From positions 24,367,501 to 24,431,500 of the forward strand of contig CM066998.1 of the NCBI GenBank assembly GCA_033977485.1: 64,000 bases of DNA. The letters are read 5' to 3'. The DNA is from Hydrangea macrophylla. Taxonomy: Eukaryota > Streptophyta > Magnoliopsida > Cornales > Hydrangeaceae. The translations under genes and the position numbers were made by a program. This document shows, piece by piece, positions 11,861 to 25,100 of the stretch. How positions within the stretch are numbered: the stretch's first letter is position 1; each line of letters starts with the position of its first letter. The notes beneath the pieces were generated by a model. The model ran no database searches. It had not been told where the DNA came from and worked only from the letters and a program-made list of their open reading frames with translations.

Positions 11861-13640
11861 TTGAGGGTCACCAGAAGTCGTAGGTGCACTATCGGGAATA
11901 GGATCTGTGACCTTACTACCACCCTCAGTAGCTGTCTCAGCCTGGACAAAAGCTGCCGGGTCACACTCAGCTGGCGTGGTACAATAGCTGGAGGTGGTGG
12001 CAGTGGTGGTCGTATCTCAGATATTACGACCTCTGGTGGCTCGGATGTGGATGCCGGTTCAGAAGCTGGAACTGTCTGTGGAGGCTATGTAGACGTAGAA
12101 TACAGGCACTGCTCTATCCCCAAAAGGATCAAAATCTAGTCAATGTGATTGCCCAATTGCTCGAGTCAAGAATGAACAAAATCATGATCTAAAACTAATT
12201 AAGTGGCCATCAATTCCTGCAAAGCCGCCAGCTCCCAGATCGTCCCATGTAGTCGCATTCGCGCCTCTCTCTCCTCCAAAAGATAATCATAAATCGCCAG
12301 AATGGTGGCGGGGACTGTAGGCTCTCTAGGGCTGAACTTAAACCCCTCGGCTTTAGTAGGCGTCCCTAGGATCACAATAGTAGGTGCAACAGTGGGGTCC
12401 TTAGCACCCTCATCCTTATCCTGACCCTTCGCCTTCGGCGTCCCTCGGTCCTCCTCTTCTAATGATTCTTCTCCTCTCTTTCTCTTTTTCTTTTCACTCT
12501 TCTTCTTGCCACTTCTCTCCCACTTTCCCTTTTCCCTTACTGAGGGCCTTAAACAGGCCGTCTGACTTTCTTGCTATCGCTTCACAAAATACACCAATCT
12601 TTGAGCTCTAAAGATGAAGGTCGGTAGAAAGTTATAGGATGCTCACCTCTGCACAGACTCAATGAATGACCCATGCACCTTTGAGGTGCTGGGTACACCC
12701 TAAATGCCTGGTGTAGTCAAATAGAAAGTTCAAGTAAAGGCCGGAGAGGTGAATAGATTTACCAGTGCCAACCGCATACAGGAGCTACGTATACCACCCA
12801 GCTAGCTCTTTCTGGTACGTGGTCAGAAGAATGCATCCTACTATAGCCAGGTGGAGGAGATGATAGGCGGAGATGAGGTTATGGTCCTAGAAGGTTCCCT
12901 CTTCACTCCACTTTTTAACTTTTCCTCCTGAAATTTCTGTAGCGACTGTATCAAAGGATGGGAACAGACGATCAATGTGGACTAAAAATAAATGATCAGG
13001 AACCTTGGCAATCCCAAGAGCTCTTGAGACTGTCACCGGGCTGATTATAACCTCCTTCCCTCAAATGCATGATGAGAAGGTATAAGGAGCCCCCAGGACC
13101 TTGATCATACTTGCTATGGCAGCACGGATCAAAGGAGCATTAACTTTCTTGGCGGTCGGGAGGTCCGGTATCTAATCTAGATAAGCACGGAGCCAAGAGA
13201 GGTAGAAAGGGAGCTTTTCATGGCTCCAAAGGTTCCCGAATTGACGCTCTACCATAACCTCGTGGGTTCGGATGTATTTGGATAACCACGTGTTTTCCTT
13301 GTCCGTACGGAACCCATGAGCGAGTGGTGGGTCTGAAATGACCAATGAGTTGGACTTGTCAGGATGGAGACTGCTATCCTTGGCTTTAGGAGCCATTCCA
13401 ACTGAAAAGGATAAGAAATAGAGGGTTTAGATGAAAGAATGGAACAAACTGCCCCTTTGTTAATGTCAATCGATTTGCAAAAATTGGCAATCAATTTGAC
13501 AACAAATACTAATCGATTGGGCCCTAATGGCAATCGATTTACATCAATGAATAATAGGGGCTGCCCAGACAAAGGTCTCACGCTGCAGTTCAACGATCTT
13601 AATGGTCTTAAGACCATGAGGGGAACCCTCTGAAGTTTTG
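11861..13640 (-). pseudogene. Degenerate post-integrase ORF of the Athila-like element
   Basis: The minus-strand frame from 13396 starts MAPKAKDSSLHPDKSNS and continues with HGFRTDKENTWLSKYIRTHE and LPFYLSWLRAYLD. After one stop it goes on with IPDLPTAKKVNAPLIRAAIA, a second stop near 13054, and ALGIAKVPDHLFLVHIDRLF. The position after integrase and the general character match the extra ORF of Athila-type elements, which databases label env-like or putative plant transposon protein. I see no membrane segment or cleavage motif to support an envelope function. Repeated stops make it non-functional. Confidence 0.55.
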
Positions 13641-14130
13641 ATCAATTTAGGGCTCAAATGAAAATGGGGTTTGAGGGATTATCTACGTGCACTTACGACA
13701 ATCAAATAGAGATAAAATCCTCCTCTCTGGATGATCTAGGATGAAAAAGATGATGTTGATGATAAATGATGACACCGATGGTGGTGATGAAACTGAGAAA
13801 TCCCCCCCCCCCCTTCCTCTCTCTAGTCCCGCTTTGGCAGTGGTGATGCCGCGATGAAGAGGATGATGGGTGCAGTAGATGTAGGTGATGATGATGAAAA
13901 TGAGGCAGCGGTGATGATGATGGAATGGAGATGGGAGAATTTATTTTTTAAGGGGATTTCCCACACAATCGCCATCTTCTCTCCGTCTCTTGGTTAGATT
14001 TTGAACTAAAATGAGGGAGAGGGAGATGAACAAACATTTATGTCTACTAGAATAGCAATCGATTGCCATATGTTGGCAATCGATTGGTATCGAAAAGTAA
14101 TTGATTGGTGACAAAATCCAATCGATTGGA
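13460..14130. repeat. Internal CAATCGATTG motifs of the Athila-like element
   Basis: Further copies lie outside the LTRs at about 13468-13477, 13514-13523, 13531-13541, 14047-14057, 14069-14079 and 14120-14130. They have the same palindromic core as the LTR clusters. A run of ten C residues is at about 13802-13812, and GATGATGAT-rich sequence at 13750-13925. Confidence 0.7.
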
Positions 14131-14805
14131 ATTAAAATTTCATGAAAGGATAAGGAATAAAATGTGTTACCACACCCAACTGTTCACGAATGCCTTATAA
14201 GATATAAAAACATGAATATCAGCATCCAAATAAATCACATCACCACCAATTGCACAACTAGAAAGAATTAATATAGAATTTTGCCATCTTTATTGCTCAA
14301 TCATGAATTCTCGAAATCCAGAATTACAAGATCTTGGATAAAAATCAAAGACAACAAACAAAAAGAAAACCAAAATGAAAATCTGACTTATTTAGCGACT
14401 GCAGGAGTTATACCAATCAATAAAGCTCAGGCTCTGGGGAATAAAGATCTTCCCCTTCAGCATATTCCATGAAGTACACCACCACTTCTCCATCCAAATT
14501 GATTTTAAGACCTTCTAGAATTTCTCAAACTGCGCACAATAAATCCTAATTGCTCATATCGGCAATTACTCCATTTGGGGAATCTGGGCACGATGTGGAC
14601 AGCGGAGTGAATATTGGCCTTTCCTGTTCTACCTGTTTTAGAGTTCCTGGAGAGTGAACCCTATGGTCAAGCAAATGTGGCAGAAATTACAATGGATTCA
14701 TCCTACAGCTAGTGAATAGATAGAATAAAGAGATAAGGCTAGAACAGAAAGAAAGAAGCATACCAAGAGAAAGAATACTATACAAAAACAGAATTCTCCA
14801 CGATT

Positions 14806-15984
14806 TCAAGAAGAATAATTAGGATCATCCAGTTGGATGGTCTGTGATTCTGGTCCAAACCTCTCCAAAAATGGCTTTAAACGTTGCCCATTTACCTTGA
14901 ATACATTCCCATTTTTAGGGTTCACTACTTCCACCGCCCCGTGAGGAAACACCTCCTTAACGACAAACAGACCCATCCACCTCAACCTCAACTTTCCGGG
15001 AAAGAGATGAAGCATTGAATCATATAGTAATATCTTTTGTCCTGGTTCAAGCTTTGTACATTGGGTTGATTGATCATGCATGCTTTGCCTTTAATTTCGA
15101 TTTCTACATTCGAGCACGATCATATACATCATTCCTGATTTCTTCCAACTCATTAAGCTGGAGCTTTTGCAATGTACCACTCTCATGGATATCAAAGTTT
15201 AGCAGTCGTGTGGCATAGTATGCTTTATGCTCTAGTTCCACAGGCAAATGGCAGGGCTTTCCATAAATCAGCTTATAAGGAGACATTTCGAGGTTCGTTT
15301 TATACACCGTCCTGTATGCCCAAAAAGCATCAGTCAGACGTGATGACCAATCCTTTCTGTTGATGTTAACAGTCTTTTCTAGGATATGTTTAATTTTCCT
15401 ATTAGCTAGCTCTGCCTGATCATTGGATTGTGGGTGATATGATAAAGTAATCTTAAGGATTATGCCATATTTTTTCATCAATGCCTCTAAAGGCTTATTG
15501 CAAAAATGGGACCCACGATCGCTAATCATAGCCTTTAGCATTCCGAATCTTGAAAGAACATTCTCTTTTAAAAATGCGATCACAATTCTGTGATCATTTT
15601 TCCTTATCAGAATGGCCTCAACACATTTAGACACATACTCAACTGCCAATAGAATATATTCATAATGAGAGGATGGCGGGAATGGTCCCATGAAATCAAT
15701 GCCCCAGCAGTCAAAATTTTTGATAGTTATGATCAGGGTCATTGGCATTCATTTCTCCTGGACAGGCTACCTAGCATTTGACACCCGGCACATGCTCTAC
15801 AAAAAGCATAAGAATCTTTAAAAACTGTCGGCCAGTAAAATTCATTGCTAAACACCTTTTGGGCAGTCTTTTGGGCTGAGAAATGACCGATACATTCTTC
15901 TGAGTGACAAGAGGAAAGAATATCAGAGATATCCTCCTCGGGGACACATCCTTTTATCACTTGATCTGCACAGTACTCGAACAA
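14806..15984 (-). pseudogene. Athila-like integrase (zinc region, core, C-terminus), frameshifted
   Basis: The zinc-binding part (15984-15739) reads GHFSAQKTAQKVFSNEFYWP then CRACAGCQ. The catalytic core (15748-15104, 214 codons open) has WGIDFMGPFPPSS (first Asp), ISDRGSHFCN (second Asp) and HPQSNDQAELANRKIK (the Glu), so the DDE triad is intact. The C-terminal part (15081-14806) reads LHLFPGKLRLRWMGLFVV and NGNVFKVNGQRLKP, typical of Athila integrases. The three pieces are in different frames or separated by stops, so the chain cannot be made as one product. It normally inserts reverse-transcribed element DNA into the genome. Confidence 0.88.
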
Positions 15985-15999
15985 GTACGGATCATCAAA

Positions 16000-17404
16000 A
16001 TAGAACCATCGGGCGATGGATAGAAACCTTTTTCCTATCAGGAGTGGACCAATAGGATGAGATCTCCCCTGTTGCTAAATAATTAACAATGTCTGCATAC
16101 CAGGGCAGGGCGGTCGTAGCAAATAATTGTCATCCAAAAATGATTCACGGTCGTAGAGAAAGGTGATAGGCCACGACATTCTCTACCCCCTTTTTATCCT
16201 TGATAATCAAATCAAATTCTTGGAGTAGCTGAATCCAGTGTATTAATTGCGGCTTTGTATCCTTCTTTGATAGAAGATACTTCAATGCGGCATGATCTGT
16301 AAAGCAAATAATCTGGGAACTAATGAGATATTATTCGAACTTTTCCAATGCGAATACAATTGCCAGCAGCTCTTTTTCGGTAGTGGAGTAGTTTCTTTAA
16401 GCTCTATTAAGAGTCCGGCTAGCATAGTAGATTATAGGCGGCTTCTTGTTTATCCTCTGTCCTAACACAGCTCCAACTGCAGTGTCATTGGCATCAAACA
16501 TTAGCTCAAATGGAAGACTCTAATCTGGAGATTGCATTATTGGAGCTGCAGTAAGGTGATGCTTAAGCTTATCAAAGGATTCTTGGCATTCGCTAGTCCA
16601 TTCGAACGGGATATTCTTTGCCAACAGTTGACACAACAGCGTGGATGCAGCACTGAAATCTTTAATGAATCTCCGATAGAAACCGGTATGGCCCAGAAAC
16701 GATTGAATATCCTTTACCGTGGTAAGGACAAGAAGATTAGAGATTACATCAATCATCGCCTTATCTACCTATATTCCCTCAACAGAAATGATATGCACCA
16801 GGACTATTCCTTTGTCACCATAAAGTGACATTTCTCCCAATTGAGGACCAAATTCTTATCCTCACATCTTTTTAAAACTTTCTGGAGATTCCCTAGGCAA
16901 TCATCAAAGCTGTTTCCAAATACAGAGAAATCATCCATGTATACTTCCATAATCTTTTCAACCATATTGCTGAAAATGCTTAGCATACACCTCTGGAAAG
17001 TAGCAGGTGCATTACACAAGCCAAATGGCATCCGACGATATGCGAGTTCAAAATGGACATGTGAAAGTGGTTTTTTCTTCGTCAGCTGGATCAATTTCAA
17101 TCTGGTTATAACCACTATAACCATCCAGGAAGCAATAAAACTGGTAACCCGCCACTCTTTCAAGCATTTGGTCAATGAAAGGTAATGGGAAGTGGTCCTT
17201 TCGGGACACTGCATTCAATCTTCTATAATTAATACACATGCGCCAGCTTGTGGTCACATGTGTAGGCACCAATTCTCCTTCCTTATTCTCCACTACTGTA
17301 ATGCCAGCTTTCTTCAGCACAACTTGAGTCAGACTTACCCAAGGACTATCCAAAATCGGATAAATTACCCCAACATCAAGCAATTTTAGAACTTCTTTCT
17401 TCAC
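16000..17404 (-). pseudogene. Athila-like reverse transcriptase and RNase H, broken
   Basis: RT fingers and palm in 17404-17048 (VVLKKAGITVVENKEGELVP, then WRMCINYRRLNAVSRKDHFP and FLDGYSGYNQI). The next frame, 17214-16804, contains MPFGLCNAPATFQRCM and the catalytic box VYMDDFSVFG. 16756-16520 continues with FLGHTGFYRRFIKDFS. RNase H follows to about 16000 without a long open frame. Catalytic residues are readable, but frame changes separate fingers, palm and thumb. Confidence 0.88.
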
Positions 17405-17683
17405 TACCTCTTACATGTTTGGGTTTAGATGCCTCAACATTTGTCTACACGATCTGGCGTCTTCATCTAGGTAAATCTTATGGGTGCATATCGTTGGACT
17501 TATTCCTCTTAAATCTGTGACGGTCCATCCCAATGCACTCATGTGTTGCTTGAGCAACTTTATCAATTTAACTTCCTATTCTTGACTCAAAATAGATGAA
17601 ATTATCACAGGAAAGGTCTTTTCTTCTCCCAGAAACACATATTTCAATTCCTTCAGGAGCTCTTTCAGTTCCAACCCTGGAAA

Positions 17684-18379
17684 TTACAGGTTTGATGGTA
17701 CTGCCAACTTTGTCTTTGGCGGTAATTGTTCACATTGGGACGTCCACATTACCTTCACAACTTCCTCCTCAATAACCTCCAATAATGCACATATCTGACT
17801 CATCTCCTCATCTTGCAGAGTATATCTATTCAATTCATAACACGAGTTAGTGATAATGGACTCCACAAGATCAGAGGGGGCAGTCAAATTAAAACAATAT
17901 TGGATTACCGACTCCACCCAATTTACTTCCTCTTCATCATCAAAATCCTCAATTTTGGGATTTGAAATAATTTTGATGTTTAACGTCATATCCCCAAAAA
18001 TAATGGTCATTACTCCACTTCTTACCTCAATTGTTGCATCAATCATTGCAAGGAAAGGATGTCCAAAGATCAACGAAATTTAAGATTTGGCATTGTATGT
18101 CGGCTCGGTGTTAAGAACAATGAAGTCAATAGGAAACACAAAGGTGTCAATCTAGACTAAGACATCCTGCAAAACTCCTCATGGATATTTAATTGATCGA
18201 TCTGGGAGTTGGAGAGTAATTCTAGTAGGTTTTAGTTCTCCCAACCCTAGCTGTTGGTAAACAATGTAAGGTAAGAGATTTACACTCAATCCTAAGTCGA
18301 GCAGAGCATTGTTTACTTTCGTTTGACCGATTATGCATGAAACTGTTGGTGTACCTAGATCCTTGAATTTAGGAGACAA
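17684..18379 (-). pseudogene. Athila-like aspartic protease region
   Basis: 18379-18179 reads LGTPTVSCIIGQTKVNNALL then DLGLSVNLLPYIVYQQLGLG. The D-L-G box in place of D-T-G is usual for this lineage. A second open frame (18073-17684) begins MIFGHPFLAMIDATIEVRSG, the downstream flap/linker segment. A stop separates the two. Confidence 0.82.
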
Positions 18380-18415
18380 ATCGTGCTTGAGAATTGCACT
18401 TTCTTGGCAGGGTAA

Positions 18416-20230
18416 TTAAGTGCTCTTCTTAACACTTTGCTTGCTCTTAACAGTGCACAAGTCTTTCAAGAACTTGTCATAGGAAGGTACTTGTTTTATC
18501 GCATCAAGGAGCGGAAGGTTGATTTTCACTTGCTTGAATAACTCTAGAAACTCCTGACTTTTGGTTTCTTGTTGAGGTTTCTTTAACCTCTGAGGATATG
18601 GCACCGAAAAAGGACATTTGAGTACCTCTTCAAGAAAAGATTCTTTTCCAAGCCTTCTCTTTATCTCAGCATCCTCGGGAACTATTGTTTCGGGCTCAAC
18701 AATTTTGCCCTCCTTTTTTTCTTCCACTAATTCTTCCTCATTCTCGACCTCATCTTCCATCTCAACCACAGGGTGTGGGGGAGGAGTAGCTTTTTCAATC
18801 ACTTTTCTACTCCTCAACACAGTTACGGCCTTGGCCTCTTCATATGGTCCTGACCCTAAAGGGCCTGTACCTGAATGTTGGCATCTAGGATTTGGCTCTA
18901 GTTGTGCTAGGAACATATTCTTTCTCTATCCCATTGTTGAGCAGCCAACCTCTCCATACTTGTGTTGAGTTTACTCTTTAGCTGCATCATCTTCTGCATC
19001 ATGAGTGTATCTGGATCCTCTTTTGCCTTCTTAGAGGTGGCACATAAATGTTGGATGAAGATTGGTTGTTGTTCCTCTGATTGTAGTTGGGTTGAGGTGG
19101 ATGATTTTACTAATATTGATTCTGGTAGTACCCTTGATTTTGTTGATAGGTAGGAGCAAGTTGGTGGTTCTATTAGTACCCTTGATTTAGGGGTCGGTAT
19201 TGATTTCCTTGATTCGGCTACCACTCTTGAGATGGGTTTGCTGTGACAGCACTGTATGATCAAAACTAGGATGGCTCCATCTGCTATTGGGGTTGAAACA
19301 GTTTAGGGCATTTATAGCATGTACCTCTATGGGATTCTGTTCTTGATAAACAAGATAGATTTGGAAATGTTGAGAGGTATGCCCTATTTGAAGACAACTC
19401 GAATAGGATTCTTCAGAAGCAAACTTTCTTTGCTTCTAATGTCTCCAACTTATGAGCCAATTGATCGTATTTCTCCATTAAGCCATCTTCGGCTTTCAAT
19501 TGATATATACTCTTTTGACTTGAACTCGAACTTGTTTGAGTTCTTATCACTTGGGTCTCCCATTCAGGTGCGTGTTCAGCCAGCCATTCGTAATGAGCTT
19601 TGGCTTGGTCTGCATTTTCGCTCATAAATTTACCATCACTCATGGTTTCTACAAGCTTCTTCAATTTCAGGCCAAGGCCATCATAGAAGAAACTTATTAT
19701 TCGCCACTTTTCAAAACCATGATGTGGGCATAGCAATAACAGATATTTGAATCGCTCCCATGCCTCTGCGAAAGTTTTTCCCTCTTTTGATTGTATGTCT
19801 TGATTTGTCTAAAGACATCGATCGTTAACCGATTGGGGAAGAACTTTTTGAGAAAGGCTTCATGAATAGCTGCCCATGTCGAAATAGAATTCAGCTTAAG
19901 TGATAATAACCACGACTTTGGTTCATCCTTCAAGGTGAAGGGAAAAAGCTTTAGTCGAATTATATCACTTGGGCAGGTTTGATTGGTGAAAGTTCCACAA
20001 ACGTCTTCAAAGTCTCGATTATGTAAGTACGTCTTCTCTTTTTCCATCCCGTGAAAAGTGGGTAGCAATTGAATCATTCCATTACAAAAATGGAATCTTT
20101 CTAGGCGTGGCAGGAAACAAATACAAGGTTTAGCTATCCGATCAGGAGCTAAAATTTCACGCAAAGGGCATTGACCGTCATCGATGAGGTCAGCCCTATT
20201 TTCTCCTTGTTGACTTTTTGTGTCATCCAT
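18416..20230 (-). pseudogene. Athila-like gag, frameshifted
   Basis: The N-terminal frame 20230-19697 has the retrotransposon gag core (IRLKLFPFTLKDEPKSWLLS, then STWAAIHEAFLKKFFPNRL). The frame shifts at about 19730 to HHGFEKWRIISFFYDGLGLK (19736-19413). The C-terminal part (18916-18416) is acidic and ends near VKINLPLLDAIKQVPSYDKF, which is characteristic of Athila gag. Gag would form the particle that packages element RNA. Two or more frame breaks are present. Confidence 0.85.
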
Positions 20231-20440
20231 TGTATCAGAGGTTGAGGAGTAAAAATGGGATTATTAGCACTATCGTCAGATTCTTTGAACAAATCTGTGA
20301 TGAAAGCTTTGGTAGAGTCGAAGGATATAGACGAACATAAACTTCATAGTATGCGTTCTAAAGAATAGAAAGGAAGAAAGAACAAAAGAAATGGGGTAAG
20401 AAAGGATCGGATCAATCTAAAATTTCTTGCTTTCGTTATC

Positions 20441-20459
20441 ATCCCTGGTAGTGGCGCCA
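20441..20459 (-). other. Primer-binding site (Asp-tRNA type) of the Athila-like element
   Basis: The minus strand reads TGGCGCCACTACCAGGGAT, 6 nt inside the 5' LTR. It resembles the Asp-tRNA 3'-end complement used by Athila-type elements (TGGCGCC plus a G-rich part). This confirms that the right-hand LTR is the 5' one. Confidence 0.8.
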
Positions 20460-20465
20460 AAAATT

Positions 20466-22114
20466 TGACAACTGTAAATATGTACTCCTAAGAGTACATC
20501 CAAGTGTAGGTGGTCACGTCGAGTAATAACCGGTAAAACTGGGTTGTATCCTAAGGGACGAAATTAGGCGATAGAATGTTCTAGATTGAGACCTAAAGAA
20601 TAATAAAAGATGATTTCTTTTGGAGGGAGGTTCTAACAATCCTACTAATTCGACTAAGTTAATTAAAAGTGGAGCAATAACTAAATTCAACAAAAATAGA
20701 TAATGTGATTTTTATTATATAAAAAAAAAAAGGTGTTGGGAAAATGTGAACCACATTGTGCCAACCACTACCATGTTTTGACGTGGACGTATAACCAGGA
20801 CTCCATCCTTCTAGTATTCCTTATTTCGAAAAGGATCAAGTTAAGCAACCTAGACACTAAATATGTGGATTTTACATAATTAGTGGTGAAATTACTTTAC
20901 TTGCTATGAAGAACTGAAATAATAAACTATTGAAACTAAGGGATGTGATAAACAAGTTGAGTACAAGATATTCAATGAGTTCATCTCATATGTCCATTCA
21001 ATTAATCGGTCAAAAGGCTTGTATTTCAAAATCTGCTAGCAATTTGAACTTGAAAAGATCAATTTGGGTTTGGTTTCCGAAATAGAAGTTACTGGAATAC
21101 TATAAAGATGCTACCCAAGACATAAGCATACCAATCAATTGCCATTGGTAGCAATTGATTGGACTGGAATGTCTCCCAATTGATTAGTAAGTATACCAAT
21201 CGATTGGCTTAGGATCTATGGTAATCGATTGGATACTGTGTCCAATCAATTGCTACTGAATTTTAGACAAAATTCATGGCAGTGGCTGGGAACAATGTTT
21301 CATCACATTATTCCCAACTAGGATTCTACACTAGCATATTAGAAATTACACAAACTTGGAAATCTAAGAATGCATAGAAAGAACCAAATGTAGACATGGA
21401 TTGAATCTTGAAATTTGAATTTACAAAGGGATCTCCAAATTAAAACTAGAGTAAACAATGAAATAATAAAATACAAAAAAATTTCACAAAGTAAAAAGAA
21501 CCTGAATTGTAAAACAAAATTGAAAATACAGAACTCCAACACTTGTAATTGTTCCTGGAAAACCAAAATGGAACACCTACAAAAAAAACATTCAAATATG
21601 AGCCAACCTTGACTCCTCTCACTCTCCTCTATATATACTGTGATTTCCCCAAGCTAGAGACGTCCAAGTTCACTTTGTAATGGCTGCTTGACGCATAAAT
21701 GGATTATTACTGAGATCTTGCGCCATTAAAGAGGTTTGACTCCCAGCTTTTACTAATCAATTGGTAACTGCAACTAATCAATTGGTAAGTATACCAATCG
21801 ATTGTGTATTATGGTAATTGATTGGTTTGGAATGGATGCCAATTGATTGCAATAATGGCAATCGATTGGGACTTGAGTTCCATCTTTGAGATTTCCTCTT
21901 TGTTTCTTGAGCTATCCCTTTTCAACTTGTTACTCATTCCATCTTCAGAACCTGCATCTAAAGAACTAAACACAACAACATACCATGAAATCACATCGAT
22001 GTGTAAAAAGATTGATGAAAGTACAAATGCAAGTAAAACTAGAGATATGGGGTTATGATTTGGCCAATTCTATTCTTTTTGGGGCCAATATCTTACAAAT
22101 ATCAGCCCTCATCA
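20466..22114 (-). repeat. 5' LTR of the Athila-like element
   Basis: 1649 bp, plus-strand TGACAACTGTAAATATG... to ...CCCTCATCA, matching 8108-9728. The palindrome clusters are at about 21130-21255 and 21753-21867. Many CAATCGATTG copies here have become CAATTGATTG or CAATCAATTG, as expected from C-to-T decay at CpG. Confidence 0.92.
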
Positions 22115-22119
22115 AGTCT

Positions 22120-25100
22120 CTCTTTCAACTCTAGAAAGGCATGCTCATGCTTCTCTATCCACTCAAAATTTTAAGCTTTCTTAGTCAGTCCGGTCAACAG
22201 TGCTGCTATGTTTGAGAATCCCTCAACAAACCTCTAGTAATATCCCGCTAGTCCAAGAAAACTCCTAACCTCCGTAGGTCGATCTAACACAGTTTGATAC
22301 AGTATCTATCTTGGATGAATCCACCAAAATTCCATGAGATGATACCTTGTGTCCCAAAAATTTCACTTCTTGCAACCAGAACTCATACTTACTGAATTTG
22401 GCATATAAGCGGTGGTCCTTGAGCGTTTGCATCATAATCCATAGATGTTGTTCATGCTCTTCCTCTGACTTAGAATAAATCAAAATATCATCTATGAAGA
22501 TGATGACAAACTAATCCAAATAAGGTTTGAACACTCGGTTCATCAAATCCATAAACACTGTTGGGGCATTCGTCATTCCAAATGGCAATACCAAAAACTC
22601 ATAGTGACTATATCTGGTTCTGAAGGCAGTTTTAGTTATGTCCTCTTTTCTTACCTTAATTAATGATAGCCCGACTGTAGATCTATCCTGGAGAATGTTG
22701 TAGCTCCCTATAGTTGATCAAACAAATCATTGATACGAGGTAAGGGATACTTATTCTTGATAGTCACTCAATTCAATTCTCTGTAATCGATGCATAGCCG
22801 AAGTGTTCCATCCTTCTTCATGAACAATGCTGGTGTTCCCCAAGGTGATGTGCTTGGGTGAACGAAACCCAAATTCTCAAGTTCTTGAACTTGTTCCTTT
22901 AATTTTGACAGTTTGGTGGGGGCCATCCTGTAGGGAACTTTAGTTATTGGTGCAGTGCCTGGTACAAGTTCAATACAAACTCTATACTTGTCTCGGGCAG
23001 TAAACCCTAAATATCTAGAAAAACTTCCTCGAAGTCCTTAACTACATTTTTGTACTGATGACTTCAATGTTTGCTTAGCATCTTTGGAGGAACATATCTC
23101 CTAAAGGGTTACACTGGAAATCAAAGGATTAATTCCCATTATTGGAGAATGTAATTCTTTTCCTCGCACAATCCAACTTTGCTTGATTCTGAGCCAACCA
23201 ATCCATCCCTAGGATATGTCAAACTCTTTCATTGATAGAATAATCAACCTTGCAAGGATCTCATGATTTCCTAGTCATAGGAGTCAATCCTTGCAGACAT
23301 GTCCTAACTTGACTATGGCTCCTAATGGTGAGGTAGCCTTCAAACCCTTATCTAGACGGTGAGGTAGAATTCCCAATCTCTGAATGGTCTTAACAGTTAT
23401 GAATAAAAGTGCGGCACCCATGTCACTTAAAACTTTAATATGGGAGTTAAACAAAATTAATGTACCTTCCACCACTTGTTTTTCGGGTTGTTCTTTATAG
23501 TTTCCCTCTCCATAAACAGTTTCATCATACCCAACATTGCCAGAAATAATAGCATTCAAGCGAGTCTGACCTTGCTAACCATAAGTCACTCATTTAGGAG
23601 TAGTACAGTAGTTGCTGATGTGGCCAGGTTCACCACATTTATAGCAGACTATATCCTATGAGCAATGCATTTAGGTGCCTTGTAGTTGTGAGCCACATGA
23701 CCAAGGGTACCATAGTTAAAATATTTCACAGTGCATCCTCCCTCTTTTGCTGGGGTTGAGCCGGATAGGTATTTGCTTGAGGTCTTTTACTTCTATCAAA
23801 ATTCCTCTTCTGCCCTTATCGGTACATAGATGGCTTATTCCAAACATCACTTCTCTGAGGCGGCCGGAAATCAAATTGTTTGCGGTTCACACGAGTATCT
23901 TCTTCCAGAGTAGTAGCCAAGCCAACTAATCCCTCAAATGATTTATCTATGTGGCTGATAGTCAGGCGATGAATCTGCAGTATCAGTCCTTGATTATATT
24001 TGCATATTTTCATTTCTTCAGTATCATCCATATGAATAGCGAACCGAGATAGCCTTTCAAACTGCATAGTGCATTCCTATAGAGATTTATTCCCCTGAGT
24101 CAGATTCATGAATTCCTTCTCCCTTCTGTGCCTCTTGGTAGGTAGGAAGCACTTTTCCAAAAATCTCTCCTTAAACATAGTCCAAGTCATTCCCATATCA
24201 TCCCGATGGTGGCTTTTACTAAGTCCCACCAATCTGCGGCGGCATCGGTTAATTGAAAGGTAGCTAACCTTTTCTTTTCTAATTCATTACACTAAACTAC
24301 TTCGAACACATAGTCTAACTGCCTTAACCACTGTTCAGCTTTTCAGGGTTTTGTAGTTCTCACAAACTATTCGGGCGGTAGTGCATGAAATCTCTCCAAT
24401 AGTTTGTCCCCTATTTGGCAGTCGTATATGTCGATTTTCATTTGGATTTCCAATCCTTTCGAGTCATCGGACAAATGCCTCAAACATTCCTGTGGGGTCG
24501 GCAATCAATGGTGCCTCCTCGATCATATTCCTATTCCTCCCTGGTCTTCCAGCCATTCTATATATATCATGATGATCAAAGAGTTAAGATCATGAATCAT
24601 TACCATAATATAAAATTAGTTTAGACTGCAACAATTACCAAAAATATTATTTTCCATATATATCTTCATGTCAAGTGGTTACATCAAAAGGTATAATCAG
24701 TTCAATGTCTACCCTATCCATATAGGTTGGGACATACATCGTCCATAGCATGAGTTAATCCCAAAAATATGTAGTCATTGCCCTATAGCTAGATGCATGC
24801 ATTTACATTTGCAAAAAATGTAGGGTCATGCATCAAAAATAGTCAATATGTACAGAATTATATATAGATCATCAGTCTTCATCAGCAAGTCTAGTGAGTC
24901 AACGAGGCAGAAACGCTAGACCTGAAATAGCTCAACCATAAAGAAGCTACCACTCAGCGAGCCTAGTGATGGAGCATGATCCATAACATCAACCTCGACT
25001 AGCACCTCCTCTGGCAAATCTAGTATAAGTGCCAGCTATCCCTCAAAGTCATTAGCAAAGTCATCAAAACCCATACCCTCATCCTCATCCTCATCATTCT

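Larger units (their letters stand above)
8108..22114 (-). mobile_element. Athila-like Ty3/gypsy element nested in the chromovirus
   Basis: 14.0-kb element with two LTRs (8108-9728 and 20466-22114) and a perfect 5-bp target duplication AGTCT (8103-8107 and 22115-22119). On the minus strand: PBS for Asp-tRNA (20441-20459), gag, a protease with DLGLSVNLLP, RT with YMDD, RNase H, integrase, then a 5-kb 3' region with a degenerate second ORF. The Asp PBS, the DLG-type protease, the FYWPTVFKDS integrase zinc region and the long post-integrase region are all known from the Athila/Tat group. The insertion point is the RT-RNase H junction of the host element. Coding parts are broken throughout. Confidence 0.92.

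Noticed and set aside
13802..13812. Run of ten C residues as a possible regulatory G-quadruplex
   Set aside because: A single homopolymer run without neighbouring G/C tracts; more likely slippage.
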